This document shows, piece after piece, positions 1 to 8,646 of a stretch of 64,000 nt of DNA; the stretch's first letter is position 1, and every line of letters begins with the position of its first letter. The DNA lies in the NCBI GenBank assembly GCA_009917455.1, contig QZDS01000020.1, forward strand, positions 31,273 through 95,272, read 5' to 3'. The translations under genes and the position numbers were made by a program. The notes under the pieces are model-generated. The model was not told the origin of the DNA and did not search any database. It saw only the letters and a list, made by a program, of their open reading frames with translations. The stretch is from a bacterium 1xD8-48 (lineage in GTDB: Bacteria > Bacillota > Clostridia > Lachnospirales > Lachnospiraceae).

Positions 1-2
1 TC

Positions 3-56
3 TACGGAGAACAGGATTTGAAGATTTTTGAATCGGGCGTGGAATATTTCAGATAG
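3..56 (+). CDS. C-terminal tail of an unidentified protein (partial)
   Basis: An open frame runs from the window edge to a TAG at 54-56 and gives the tail YGEQDLKIFESGVEYFR. It looks coding (charged, no rare stretch) and is followed within 40 bases by a strong terminator, which fits a real gene end. There are too few residues to name a family. Confidence 0.4.
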   Translation, partial: YGEQDLKIFESGVEYFR

Positions 57-95
57 TTTTCTATAAGGTCATTTTGATTTGATAAAGAGAAACAG

Positions 96-139
96 GCTGC
101 CGTATCAAAGAGGATTAACTCTTTCATACGGCAGCTTTT
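96..139. terminator. Bidirectional rho-independent terminator between convergent genes
   Basis: Perfect 10-bp stem GCTGCCGTAT / ATACGGCAGC (96-105, 126-135) enclosing a second small stem AAGAG/CTCTT, followed by TTTT on the plus strand; the minus-strand side is less T-rich. It separates the plus-strand gene ending at 56 from the minus-strand gene ending at 148. Confidence 0.8.
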
Positions 140-147
140 CTGGTAAA

Positions 148-735
148 TCATTTTTCCCCGAAAGTAAAGAACAATCCCGCCTTTTTCAGCGACGGACGAA
201 GCGCAAGGTAGACTGCCACGGACACAATTGTTGAAGTTACAGCGTTGATGGAAGTGGAAGCCACATTCCAGGCAAGAGTCAGTTCCGCCGCAGGCTTGCC
301 CAGAATTACCAGCTTGTATAAATATCCCACAAGAGGGTCGAAGATGACATTGAATAAAAGACCGCCGACGGCAGCGGCACACGTCCAGAATACCACTTTT
401 TTATGCTCGTTCTCAAGGGTGATTTTGCCGATTTTATGGGCAATGAGACCGGTAATCAGTCCGATGCAGAGCTTTAGCAGGAAGGTTTTGGGGGCATACA
501 CCACATAAACAGGGTCGAGTAAATCCCCAATCGTCATGCCAATCGCACCGCCGATTCCGCCATAAAAGCCGCCAAGCAAAAGAGCGCCAAGCACGCATAC
601 CGCGTTCCCTAAGTGAATGGAGGTAGCGTCTCCGCCAGGAAGCGGTATTTTAATTTGAAGAAAAGTAAACACTACATAGGATAAAGCGGCCATAAGGCCG
701 GTCATTGCAATTTTCTGCGCTGTCTGATTTTTCAT
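148..735 (-). CDS. ECF transporter S component (substrate unknown)
   Basis: A 195-residue, very hydrophobic protein with about six membrane segments. It would be the substrate-capturing subunit of an energy-coupling factor vitamin importer, working with a shared EcfA/EcfA'/EcfT module that is not in this window. The stretch IHLGNAVCVLGALLLGG near residue 45 and the following glycine-rich helix resemble the PF07155/PF12822 S-component group. The start at 735 was chosen because AGGAGGAG sits 8-9 bases upstream; a longer frame to 780 has no such site. Specificity (pyrimidine, pyridoxine, thiamine precursor or other) cannot be read from sequence. It is transcribed alone; a dyad TGGCA-N11-TGCCA and a TATAAT (794-789) lie upstream. 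Confidence 0.8.
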   Translation of the reverse strand: MKNQTAQKIAMTGLMAALSYVVFTFLQIKIPLPGGDATSIHLGNAVCVLGALLLGGFYGGIGGAIGMTIGDLLDPVYVVYAPKTFLLKLCIGLITGLIAHKIGKITLENEHKKVVFWTCAAAVGGLLFNVIFDPLVGYLYKLVILGKPAAELTLAWNVASTSINAVTSTIVSVAVYLALRPSLKKAGLFFTFGEK

Positions 736-788
736 TTGAATCTCCTCCTGTTTCTGGTTCCGCGGACGTCTGTGTTTCATTTGTTTTT

Positions 789-823
789 ATTATATGCAGA
801 AGTGGCATATGAAAAAGTGCCAA
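789..823 (-). promoter_or_regulatory. Possible promoter/operator of the ECF S component gene
   Basis: On the minus strand a TATAAT (794-789) is preceded by the inverted repeat TGGCA...TGCCA (801-822). No good -35 hexamer is present, so the dyad might bind an activator or simply be chance. Confidence 0.3.
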
Positions 824-914
824 ATTAAAACTTTTTAACCAGACCAGTTTTGCGGCGCGATTGAATTGCGGAAACTTCCATGACATCTTTTTTGCAGATT
901 TTTAAAATTTTATA

Positions 915-942
915 TTGATTTTCCGGCCATTTGTGATATATT
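915..942 (+). promoter_or_regulatory. Promoter of tRNA-Ala
   Basis: TTGATT (915-920), 16-bp spacer, TATATT (937-942), placing the start site a few bases before the mature tRNA 5' end at 952. Confidence 0.65.
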
Positions 943-951
943 TATTGACAT

Positions 952-1027
952 GGGGTATTAGCGCAGTTGGGAGCGCGCAACATTCGCATTGTTGAGGCCA
1001 CGGGTTCGAATCCCGTATACTCCACCA
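952..1027 (+). tRNA. tRNA-Ala (anticodon CGC)
   Basis: 76 bases including an encoded CCA. The acceptor stem GGGGTAT pairs with ATACTCC (one G-T), the D arm is GCGC/GCGC, the anticodon stem CAACA/TGTTG encloses loop TTCGCAT (anticodon CGC, reading GCG), and the T arm carries the GGTTCGAATCC core. All canonical features are present. Confidence 0.96.
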
Positions 1028-1262
1028 GAAAGTCCATAATCCAACTGTGTTTCAAAAAATTTGACAGACGGTTGGAAATAGTAGAGAAGAAATCCGTGGT
1101 ACTGCAGTGCTCACGGATTTCTTCATTATTGTTATCTTCAATTTTTCCGTATTCCTGTTTCTGCGCAACCACATTCGCTGCCTGCGTCAGCATATCAAAT
1201 GGCTTCAGACCTGGTACTGACGGAGGTGCTGCGAGGCGGATGCGGTATGGGAATACTGCAGG
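1028..1262. other. Spacer with a perfect hairpin and possible decayed coding sequence
   Basis: A perfect 13-bp inverted repeat (1086-1098 with 1112-1124), followed by ATTATTGTTATC, can end the tRNA transcript. On the minus strand 1205-1028 reads as an open, plausible coding stretch (KPFDMLTQAANVVAQKQEYG and on) with no start of its own, perhaps a gene relic. The plus-strand end of this stretch abuts the truncated hydrolase. Confidence 0.45.
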
Positions 1263-2315
1263 GTGAGAGGCGATTATACGATTGCTCTTGACAATCTGGA
1301 TAAAATCTGCGCAAATTACGAGATGTGGGAGCAGGAAAAGAAGCGGCCCCAGGGGCTTTTCTGGTCCCATGACGACAGGGACGCCATGGAATTTTCCATT
1401 AGCGGTCCGGGATTTAGACCCACCCTTAACTCCTACATGTACGGCGATGCCTGCGCAATTTCCGTGTTTGCCAATATGGACGGAAAGAAGGAACTGGCGG
1501 AAAAATACCGGCACAAGGCGGAAGAAATCAAAGAAAAGCTCCAAAAGTATCTTTGGGATAAGGACTTTTTTAAAGTGATTCCAGAAGGAGATATCGGAAA
1601 GATGTCGGAAGAAGGTTTCCCGGAAGTGGAAAAAGAACGCAATGTAAGGGAAGAGATTGGCTATATCCCGTGGTATTTTAATCTCCCGGACGCAGGATAT
1701 GAGAAAGCCTTCTGTCAGCTTTTGGATGAGGATGGTTTTAAAGGGCGGCGTGGTATCAGGACTGCGGAAAAGCGGCATGAGAGGTATTGCTATCCGGCAG
1801 ACCATGAATGTCTCTGGAACGGGCCTGTGTGGCCCTATGCCACAACGCAGACTCTGGCGGCGCTGGCAAATCTTTTGCAAAATTACCGTCAGTCCTATTT
1901 ACATAAAGGAGATTATTACCGGCTCCTTAAGGAGTATGCCGAAAGCCATCATCTGAAACGGGAAAACGGAAAAGTGGTTCCCTGGATTGACGAAAATCTG
2001 GATTCCGAGACAGGGGACTGGATTGCCAGAAGGATTCTTAAGGAAAACGGCTGGAAAGAGGAGACGGGTGGATACGAGCGGGGAAAGGACTACAATCATT
2101 CCATGTACTGTGATTTGATTCTGTCGGGACTTCTGGGAATCGGGGACGACGGGAGGGGAATGCTTAAGGTTAACCCGCTGATTCCCGAAAGCTGGGAATA
2201 TTTCAGGGTGGAAAATCTGATGTTCGGCGGAAAATGTTATGAAGTTTTTTATGACAGGACAGGAGAGAAATACGGAAGAGGCAGCGGGATTCATATAGAA
2301 TGCCAAAGCGCCTGA
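1263..2315 (+). pseudogene. 5'-truncated MGH1/GH63-like glycoside hydrolase
   Basis: The open frame keeps the C-terminal part of an (alpha/alpha)6-barrel glycosidase of the mannosylglycerate-hydrolase-like/GH63 group. Visible marks are SHDDRDAMEFSISG near residue 35, GFRPTLNSYMYGDA near 52, and NGPVWPYATTQTLAAL near 187. Such enzymes are usually much longer and have an N-terminal beta-sandwich and the start of the barrel. Here nothing recognisable precedes the GTG at 1263; an adjacent frame (LRGGCGMGILQGERRLY) could be a frameshifted continuation. No ribosome site is visible. I read it as a remnant whose front half was lost next to the tRNA gene. Confidence 0.65.
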
Positions 2316-2386
2316 CGCCTTAAGGGCACATCGGATGCTAACGATACTCAGTTTTTCCCTGACAGGGAGGAAAACGGACAAAAGGG

Positions 2387-2432
2387 AAAGGATTATCAAA
2401 GCGATATGAAGGGCGCGGATAATCCTTTTCTG
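2387..2432 (+). terminator. Terminator after the hydrolase remnant
   Basis: Perfect 11-bp stem AAAGGATTATC / GATAATCCTTT (2387-2397, 2418-2428) followed by TTCTGCTTTTG. Confidence 0.7.
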
Positions 2433-2535
2433 CTTTTGAATTGTTTCGGCATGGTAACGGGAGCAAAGATAAGCGTTTTTGTCCAGGGAATCAGGACTTT
2501 GCAGGGTGATTTTTTACAGGTTTTTCAATTTGGAT

Positions 2536-2587
2536 AAAGTGCGACTGAAAAATGTAGATTTCTATTGAAAGTGCGACTGAAAAGTGT
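2536..2587 (+). repeat. Two direct repeats upstream of the DUF4143 ATPase gene
   Basis: The unit AAAGTGCGACTGAAAA plus TGT occurs at 2536-2555 and 2568-2587 with one mismatch, start to start 32 bp (about three helical turns), ending 54 bases before the ATG. The geometry suits a tandem regulator site; no ordinary promoter is obvious here. Confidence 0.6.
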
Positions 2588-2641
2588 TAAGGTGATTGTA
2601 AGAAGATGTCCGTCTCATTACCTTGAAACAGGAGAAGTTAT

Positions 2642-3940
2642 ATGGAACGCTTACTGATGCAGGAGCTTGTAAAATGGAAAGGGAAGCAAAACCGGAAACC
2701 GCTGATAATAAAAGGCGCAAGGCAGGTAGGAAAAACCTGGCTGATGAAAGAATTTGGAAAGCGCTGTTTTGAAAATGTGGTTTATATCAACTTTGAAAAT
2801 AATCGGCGTATGAAAAATGTGTTTGCAATGGATTATGATGTAGAGCGCATTTTATCGGCACTTAAAATCGAAAGCGGGAAAAAAATAGAAGCAAATGACA
2901 CGCTTTTGATTTTTGATGAAGTACAGGAGGTTCCGGGAGCGCTAAGCGCGCTTAAATACTTTTGTGAAGAAGCACCGCAGTATGCCATTGTTGCCGCCGG
3001 TTCGCTGCTTGGCATCGCATTGCATGAAGGAACTTCTTTTCCTGTGGGAAAGGTTGATTTTCTGACATTATATCCTCTTAATTTCACAGAATTTCTGCTG
3101 GCAGCTGGCCTGGAGGAGTTGTCAGCGCTGACAGAAGGAAAAGACCATGCTTTAATTAACGCCTTTTCAGGAAAATTTGCGGATATGCTGCGCAGGTATT
3201 ATTACGTAGGCGGTATGCCGGAAGCGGTGTCTGTGTATTTTGAGACGGATGATTTGCAGGAAGTGAGGACAATCCAACAACAGCTATTGCTTTATTATGC
3301 AAACGATTTTTCCAAACATGCGCCGAAAGAGACGGTTCCAAGAATACAGATGGTCTGGAATTCTATTCCCATGCAGCTTGCAAAGGAGAACAGGAAATTT
3401 ATTTACGGAATGGTGAGAGAGGGAGCCAGGGCGAAGGATTTTGAACTTGCAATCCAGTGGCTTTTAGACTGTGGGCTGGTTCATAAAAGCTATCGGATTC
3501 GTAAGCCGGGTATGCCTCTTATTTCCTACATGGATATGCCCTCCTTCAAAATCTATATGTCGGATGTGGGGCTGCTTGGCGCAAGGTGTAATCTGGATGC
3601 AATTACTCTTCTGGAGGGCAACAGTATTTTTACGGAATTTAAGGGAGCTTTGACAGAACAGTTTGTGGCGCAGGAGCTGGCATCTTCGGGAATGGAGCTT
3701 TATTATTACCATGCGGAAAATTCTTCCGGGGAGGTTGACTTTGTAGTTCAGAGGGCTGGTAAGGTTATTCCGGTTGAGGTGAAAGCGGAAGAAAATCTTC
3801 AGGCCAAAAGCCTGCGGGCTCTTTGCAGGAAATACGGGCTTACGGGTGCGGTCAGAAGTTCCATGTCCGGTTATCGGGAACAGGAGTGGATGGTGAACGT
3901 GCCGCTTTATATGCTGCGGGTTTATATGCAGAATTGTTAA
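2642..3940 (+). CDS. AAA-family ATPase with C-terminal DUF4143
   Basis: 432 residues. Walker A GARQVGKTW (about 25-33), Walker B LLIFDEVQEV (about 87-96), then an arginine-bearing AAA_14 core. The C-terminal DUF4143 region ends in VDFVVQ...IPVEVKAEE (about 366-385), the D...E-x-K spacing of PD-(D/E)xK nuclease-like folds. Members are abundant in anaerobes, often in many copies, and their role is unknown; roles in DNA or toxin handling have been guessed. The start has an AGGAG 7 bases upstream. It stands alone between a repeat-bearing leader and the metG T-box. Confidence 0.88.
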   Translation: MERLLMQELVKWKGKQNRKPLIIKGARQVGKTWLMKEFGKRCFENVVYINFENNRRMKNVFAMDYDVERILSALKIESGKKIEANDTLLIFDEVQEVPGALSALKYFCEEAPQYAIVAAGSLLGIALHEGTSFPVGKVDFLTLYPLNFTEFLLAAGLEELSALTEGKDHALINAFSGKFADMLRRYYYVGGMPEAVSVYFETDDLQEVRTIQQQLLLYYANDFSKHAPKETVPRIQMVWNSIPMQLAKENRKFIYGMVREGARAKDFELAIQWLLDCGLVHKSYRIRKPGMPLISYMDMPSFKIYMSDVGLLGARCNLDAITLLEGNSIFTEFKGALTEQFVAQELASSGMELYYYHAENSSGEVDFVVQRAGKVIPVEVKAEENLQAKSLRALCRKYGLTGAVRSSMSGYREQEWMVNVPLYMLRVYMQNC

Positions 3941-3946
3941 AAGATA

Positions 3947-3975
3947 TTGACAATCCGTCTAAATAGCAGTACAAT
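3947..3975 (+). promoter_or_regulatory. Promoter of metG leader
   Basis: TTGACA (3947-3952), 17-bp spacer, TACAAT (3970-3975), just downstream of the ATPase stop and directly before the T-box leader. Confidence 0.85.
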
Positions 3976-3983
3976 TCAAAAAA

Positions 3984-4280
3984 TATATCAAAGGCTGTGA
4001 AGAGAAGAGTAGTCAGTGGGATATGTTACAGAGAGCCTGATCAGGTGAGAGCAGGCACAGAAGGAACTGCCGAAAATGGTCTCGGAGCCGCGTACCGAAG
4101 CTGTTATGCCAAGGCTACGACGGGAGCGCCCGTTACAGCGACAGGCTGTCGATGAGTCATCTCTTGTCCGCAGTTGATAAGGCTTATATCGTGAGGTATA
4201 GGTGAATTTAGGGTGGTAACACGAAGCGTCGGCTCTCGTCCCTGAAAAAGAAATTTTTCAGAGAGGAGGGCTTTTTTAAT
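3984..4280 (+). promoter_or_regulatory. T-box riboswitch, methionine specifier
   Basis: The leader has a stem I region with AGAGAGCC and GGTGAGAGC, then a specifier context GAAAATGGTCTCGGAGC in which ATG (4076-4078) is the Met codon. The T-box AGGGTGGTAACACG lies at 4210-4223; its TGGT can pair with the ACCA end of uncharged tRNA. It departs from the usual AGGGTGGNACCGCG in the second half. A terminator stem (about 4228-4271) followed by a T-run at 4272-4277 completes the switch. Uncharged tRNA-Met would favour read-through into metG. Confidence 0.93.
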
Positions 4281-4365
4281 GGAAAAAAATAAGTTGTCAC
4301 TGTAAATTGCCGTGCGCCGGATTGCGGCGCGCATCACGAATAATAGTCAGAAACGAGGTATAAAA

Positions 4366-6033
4366 ATGAGAAATATTTTAATCGGCGGAGCCTGGCCTTA
4401 TGCAAACGGTTCTCCGCATATCGGCCACATTGCGGCGTTACTGCCGGGAGACGTACTTGCCAGATATCACAGGGCAACAGGCGATAACGTATATTTTGTG
4501 TCGGGAAGCGACTGTCACGGAACGCCCGTAGCGATTCGGGCAAAACAGGAAAACAGAACGCCCCGGGAAATCAGCGATTTTTATCATGAGGAATTTGCGG
4601 AGTGCTTTGAGAAGCTGGGCTTTAGCTATGATGTGTATACGAAAACATCGTCGAAGGAGCATAAGGATTTTGTAAAGGAATTTCACAGTAAATTGTATGA
4701 AGGCAGCTATGTATATGAAAAGGAAGTCCCCCAGGCATATTGCGAGGGCTGCGGCAGCTTTCTGGCCGACCGGTTTGTATTGGGGAAATGTCCGAAGTGC
4801 GGGCAGGATACCAGAGGCGACCAGTGCGACGCCTGCGGCGCGGTTCTCGAACCGGAGGCTATGAAAGAGCCGGTCTGCGCAGTCTGCAAAAAGCCGGTAA
4901 GCTTTAGGAATTCCAGACATTTATATCTTGCCGTTACCAGGCTTAAGGAGGAACTGAAAGCGCTGGTTGACTCTCATCCACAGTGGAGGAAAAACGCCAT
5001 TGCATTTACAAACAGGTATATTAACGAGGGACTGCGGGATCGCGCCCTGACAAGGGATTTGGAATGGGGGATAGAGGTTCCGAAGGAAGGCTATGAAAAT
5101 AAAACGATTTATATCTGGGCGGAAAATGTGCTGGGCTATCTGTCCGCAAGCAAAACGGCAGCAGAGGCGAGAGGCGATGATTTTTACAGTCTCTGGGGAG
5201 AGGACGCGGTGCATTATTATGTGCACGGGAAGGATAATATTCCCTTTCACACGATTATCTTGCCTTCTCTTCTTCTGGCAGGCGGTGAAAACTGGCATCT
5301 GCCTGACAGGATTGTATCGAGCGAGTATGTGACGCTGGAGGGAAGAAAAATATCCACCAGCCGGAATTATGCCGTCTGGGTAAAGGATTTGCTGGAAAAT
5401 TATGAGGCGGATTCCATCCGTTATTTTTTCCTGACAAACGGGCCGGAAAAGAAGGATGCGGATTTTTCATGGAGGGAATATGTGAACAGCCATAACGGCG
5501 AGCTGCTGGGGGCGTACGGGAACTTTGTGAACCGCTGCCTGACCTTTATCGGGAAATACTTTGACGGGTGTGTGCCGGAGGGGAGGGAGAACGAGGAAAG
5601 AAACGGACGGATAGAGAGCCTGTTTGTGTCAGTTGGAAAACAGATTGAAAACGGCGCTTTCAAGGACGCAATCGACGAAATTTTTGATTTTGTGAGAAGC
5701 GCAAATAAATTTTTTGACGACGAAAAGCCCTGGGTCACAAGAAACACCGATATAGCGGCCTGCAAAAATACGCTGTATCAGTGCGTTCAGATAATTGCAA
5801 ATCTGGCGGTGCTGCTGTCGCCCTTTTTGCCCTTTTCGTCGGAGAAGGTGTGTAAATGGCTGGGGATACCTTTACCGCAAATCTGGAAGAAACAATCCGT
5901 CCCGGTGGGGCTGCGGATTCCCGAGGCGGAGATATTATTCCGCAGGATTGACAAAAAGGTAATCGAAGCCGAGACGGAAAAACTTAATAAACTTTTAATT
6001 GGAATATCTTCTCTCCATGGTGTACGCTATTAA
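4366..6033 (+). CDS. metG: Methionyl-tRNA synthetase
   Basis: Charges tRNA-Met with methionine in the cytosol. The 555-residue class I enzyme has the HIGH motif in GSPHIGH (about 16-22), a connective insert with four zinc-binding cysteine pairs (CEGC, CPKC, CDAC, CAVC; about 126-185), and KISTSRN in place of KMSKS (about 333-339). It ends without the C-terminal dimerising EMAP/tRNA-binding domain found in some bacteria. The start at 4366 (MRNILIGGAWPYANG) matches the family N-terminus and has GAGG 8 bases upstream; the longer frame from 4312 is leader. The T-box and the gene agree on methionine. Confidence 0.95.
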   Translation: MRNILIGGAWPYANGSPHIGHIAALLPGDVLARYHRATGDNVYFVSGSDCHGTPVAIRAKQENRTPREISDFYHEEFAECFEKLGFSYDVYTKTSSKEHKDFVKEFHSKLYEGSYVYEKEVPQAYCEGCGSFLADRFVLGKCPKCGQDTRGDQCDACGAVLEPEAMKEPVCAVCKKPVSFRNSRHLYLAVTRLKEELKALVDSHPQWRKNAIAFTNRYINEGLRDRALTRDLEWGIEVPKEGYENKTIYIWAENVLGYLSASKTAAEARGDDFYSLWGEDAVHYYVHGKDNIPFHTIILPSLLLAGGENWHLPDRIVSSEYVTLEGRKISTSRNYAVWVKDLLENYEADSIRYFFLTNGPEKKDADFSWREYVNSHNGELLGAYGNFVNRCLTFIGKYFDGCVPEGRENEERNGRIESLFVSVGKQIENGAFKDAIDEIFDFVRSANKFFDDEKPWVTRNTDIAACKNTLYQCVQIIANLAVLLSPFLPFSSEKVCKWLGIPLPQIWKKQSVPVGLRIPEAEILFRRIDKKVIEAETEKLNKLLIGISSLHGVRY

Positions 6034-6080
6034 AGTGTGAGAGGAAAGGCAGGAACGGAACTGACAACGGGGGAGGGGCT

Positions 6081-6878
6081 ATGAACAACAAACCGGAGCT
6101 GAGCGGAAGCACGTTAAAAATTATGGCGCTGATATTTATGCTGATTGACCACACGGCAGCGATTGTGTTTCCGCCGGTTCTGGCAAGGTGTGGCATCACT
6201 TCTTTTGGAAATATCTCCATGGAATATATGCAGGGGCTTGTGGCCGTCGGCTCTATAGGTTGGCTTTATGTTCTCTACCAGATTATGCGAAGAATCCTGG
6301 GGCGGCTGGCGTTTCCCATCTACTGTTTCCTTCTGGTGGAGGGCTTTGAGAGAACGGGGAACCGGAGGAAGTACGCGGGGCGGCTTTTTCTGTTTGCTTT
6401 GATTTCGGAAATCCCCTTTAATCTGGCTTTCCGGGGGAAGGCTTTTGACGCCTCTTACCAGAATGTGTTTGTCACGCTTCTTCTGGGCTTATTGATGATA
6501 TGGATAATGGAGGCTGTAAGGGAGCGTTTCCGGACGCGATTTCGTGAAAAAGGCCTTGGCGGGGACGGGGCGGACTGGAAGATACTGGTAGTTGACGGGG
6601 CGGTATTTTTCCTGACGGCGGCGGCGGCGGAGCTTTTACGGTGCGATTACGGAGCCCACGGGATTATTGCGGTGGGGCTGCTATACGCTTTCAGGAGAGA
6701 CAGAGTAAAGCAGACGATTGCCGGGTGCGTGGCGTTTTTCTGGGAATTCACGGCGATGTTTGCCTTTGTTTTCACAGGCTGTTACAACGGAAAACGGGGA
6801 ATAAGCCTGAAATACGTATTTTATATATTTTATCCGGCGCATTTGCTGGCGCTGTATCTGATAGCAAGATGTGTTTAG
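6081..6878 (+). CDS. TraX family membrane protein
   Basis: 265 residues, seven to eight hydrophobic segments. The N-terminal STLKIMALIFMLIDHTAAIVF is the typical opening of the TraX family (F-pilin acetylase homologues, acyltransferase-like membrane proteins). In Clostridia these occur without any pilus genes, so the substrate is unknown. It starts 47 bases after metG with GGGGGAGGGGC upstream. The stop overlaps the leader of the following ABC exporter genes, suggesting a shared transcript. Confidence 0.85.
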   Translation: MNNKPELSGSTLKIMALIFMLIDHTAAIVFPPVLARCGITSFGNISMEYMQGLVAVGSIGWLYVLYQIMRRILGRLAFPIYCFLLVEGFERTGNRRKYAGRLFLFALISEIPFNLAFRGKAFDASYQNVFVTLLLGLLMIWIMEAVRERFRTRFREKGLGGDGADWKILVVDGAVFFLTAAAAELLRCDYGAHGIIAVGLLYAFRRDRVKQTIAGCVAFFWEFTAMFAFVFTGCYNGKRGISLKYVFYIFYPAHLLALYLIARCV

Positions 6879-6894
6879 GCGGGAAAGGAGAGCT

Positions 6895-8646
6895 ATGAAA
6901 AGATACTGGAAGTATATCAAACCTTATTTGCCGGCCTTTATTATCGGGCCGATGATGATGATTGTGGAGGTCATCGGGGAGGTGGCTTTGCCTAAGTTTA
7001 TGGCTAATATCATCAACGTAGGCGCGGTTGACCATAATGTACCGTACATCATCAGCATGGGAATCACCATGATTATCACGGCGCTTCTTATGATGGCGGG
7101 TGGAATCGGCGGCGCTTATTTTGCGGCGAAGGCGTCCATCAGCTTTGCCGCCGACCTGAGAAGCGATGTGTTTGACAAGGTGCAGAAATTTTCCTTTGCC
7201 AATCTGGATAAGTTCAGCACGGGTTCGCTGGTGACCAGGCTGACAAACGACATTACCCAGGTGCAGAATCTGATTAACATGGCGCTGCGCATGCTGCTCC
7301 GGGCGCCGGGAATGCTGATTGGCGCGCTGATTATGGCGCTTACAATGAACGCCCAGCTTTCCATTGTGGTGCTCGTAGTGATTCCGGTTTTAATTCTTCT
7401 GATTATTGTCATCATAAAGACAGCGTTTCCCCGTTTTGACGTCATGCAGAAAAAGCTGGACGCCTTAAATTCCCATATTCAGGAAATGCTCACAAACGTC
7501 CGGGTCATCAAATCCTTTGTGCGGGGAAGCTATGAGGAGGAGCGGTTTGTGGAGTCGAATAAGGAGCTGAAAGAGTCCAGTCTGTCCGCTTTCCGGGCGG
7601 TGATTCTGACAATGCCGATTATGATGATGCTCATGAATGTGACCACCCTTGGAATTGTGTGGTTCGGCGGAAGGCAGATTCTGGCCGGGGATATGCCGGT
7701 GGGGGATTTGACGGCTTTTACTTCTTATATTGTGCAGATTTTAATGTCCCTTATGATGCTGGCAATGGTGCTTTTGCAGAGCTCAAGGGCGCTGGCGTCG
7801 CTGCACCGTATCACGGAGGTACTGGACACGGAGGTGACCTTAAGCGACGAGGGCTGCGCCCTTCCCGACAAAGAAGTGATGCGCGGCGACGTGGAGTTTC
7901 GGGATGTGACTTTCCGTTATTATAAGGAAAATAAAGAGGCGGTGCTTTCCCATGTGAGCTTTCGGGTAAAAGGCGGGCAGGTGCTGGGGATTATCGGCTC
8001 CACCGGTAGCGGAAAGACCACGCTGGTGCAGATGATTCCAAGGCTTTATGACGTGGACGAGGGAGCGGTGCTGGTGGACGGCGTGAACGTAAAGGATTAT
8101 TCCTTAAAGCATTTGCGGGACGGCGTGGGAATGGTTCTGCAGAAAAACGTGCTCTTTTCCGGGACAATTGTGGAAAATCTCATGTGGGGCGACGGCGCGG
8201 CTTCCATGGAGGAGGTGCGCGCCGCAGCCGCTGCCGCTGCGGCCGACCCTTTCGTGAGCTCTTTCACGGAGGGATACCTGACAGAGCTGGGTCAGGGCGG
8301 CGTCAATGTGTCCGGTGGTCAGAAGCAGCGCCTGTGTATTGCAAGGGCTCTTTTGAAAAAGCCGAAAATATTGATACTGGACGATTCTACCAGTGCGGTT
8401 GATACTGCCACTGAGGCTAAAATCCGGGAGAGCTTTCACACGACGCTTAAGGGGGCAACGAAGATTATTATTGCCCAGAGGATTACGTCGGTGATGGACG
8501 CCGACCAGATTCTGGTGCTGGATGAGGGAAGCATTGTGGGGCTTGGCACCCATGAAGAGCTTCTGGCGGAATGCGAGGCTTATCAGGAGATTTACTATTC
8601 CCAGATGGACAGAAAAAGCGCAGGAACAGGAGGTGGGATGTCATGA
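6895..8646 (+). CDS. ABC exporter half-transporter, degenerate ATPase subunit
   Basis: 583 residues: six membrane helices (about 10-310), then an ATP-binding domain with Walker A GSTGSGKTT (about 376), signature VSGGQKQR (about 478) and Walker B ILILDDST (about 500). The usual catalytic glutamate after Walker B is aspartate here. This is the pattern of the non-hydrolysing subunit of heterodimeric exporters (LmrC/BmrC/TM287 type). Start at 6895 has AAAGGAG 4 bases upstream; an ATG at 6871 lies inside the traX end. The stop overlaps the next gene by four bases. Substrate unknown: drugs, lipids or peptides. Confidence 0.9.
   Translation: MKRYWKYIKPYLPAFIIGPMMMIVEVIGEVALPKFMANIINVGAVDHNVPYIISMGITMIITALLMMAGGIGGAYFAAKASISFAADLRSDVFDKVQKFSFANLDKFSTGSLVTRLTNDITQVQNLINMALRMLLRAPGMLIGALIMALTMNAQLSIVVLVVIPVLILLIIVIIKTAFPRFDVMQKKLDALNSHIQEMLTNVRVIKSFVRGSYEEERFVESNKELKESSLSAFRAVILTMPIMMMLMNVTTLGIVWFGGRQILAGDMPVGDLTAFTSYIVQILMSLMMLAMVLLQSSRALASLHRITEVLDTEVTLSDEGCALPDKEVMRGDVEFRDVTFRYYKENKEAVLSHVSFRVKGGQVLGIIGSTGSGKTTLVQMIPRLYDVDEGAVLVDGVNVKDYSLKHLRDGVGMVLQKNVLFSGTIVENLMWGDGAASMEEVRAAAAAAAADPFVSSFTEGYLTELGQGGVNVSGGQKQRLCIARALLKKPKILILDDSTSAVDTATEAKIRESFHTTLKGATKIIIAQRITSVMDADQILVLDEGSIVGLGTHEELLAECEAYQEIYYSQMDRKSAGTGGGMS

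Noticed and set aside
942..1880. Long minus-strand ORF of 312 codons over the tRNA and hydrolase remnant
   Set aside because: It runs through the tRNA gene and antisense to a clear glycosidase reading frame; only the part at 1028-1205 looks remotely coding, so no gene is called.
4312..4365. Extended metG N-terminus
   Set aside because: The extra 18 codons lie just after the T-box terminator, lack a ribosome site and do not match the family start MRNILIGGAWPYANG.
8571..8642. Longer start for the second ABC subunit
   Set aside because: It lies inside the first subunit's gene and lacks a ribosome site; AGGAGGTG stands before the ATG at 8643.
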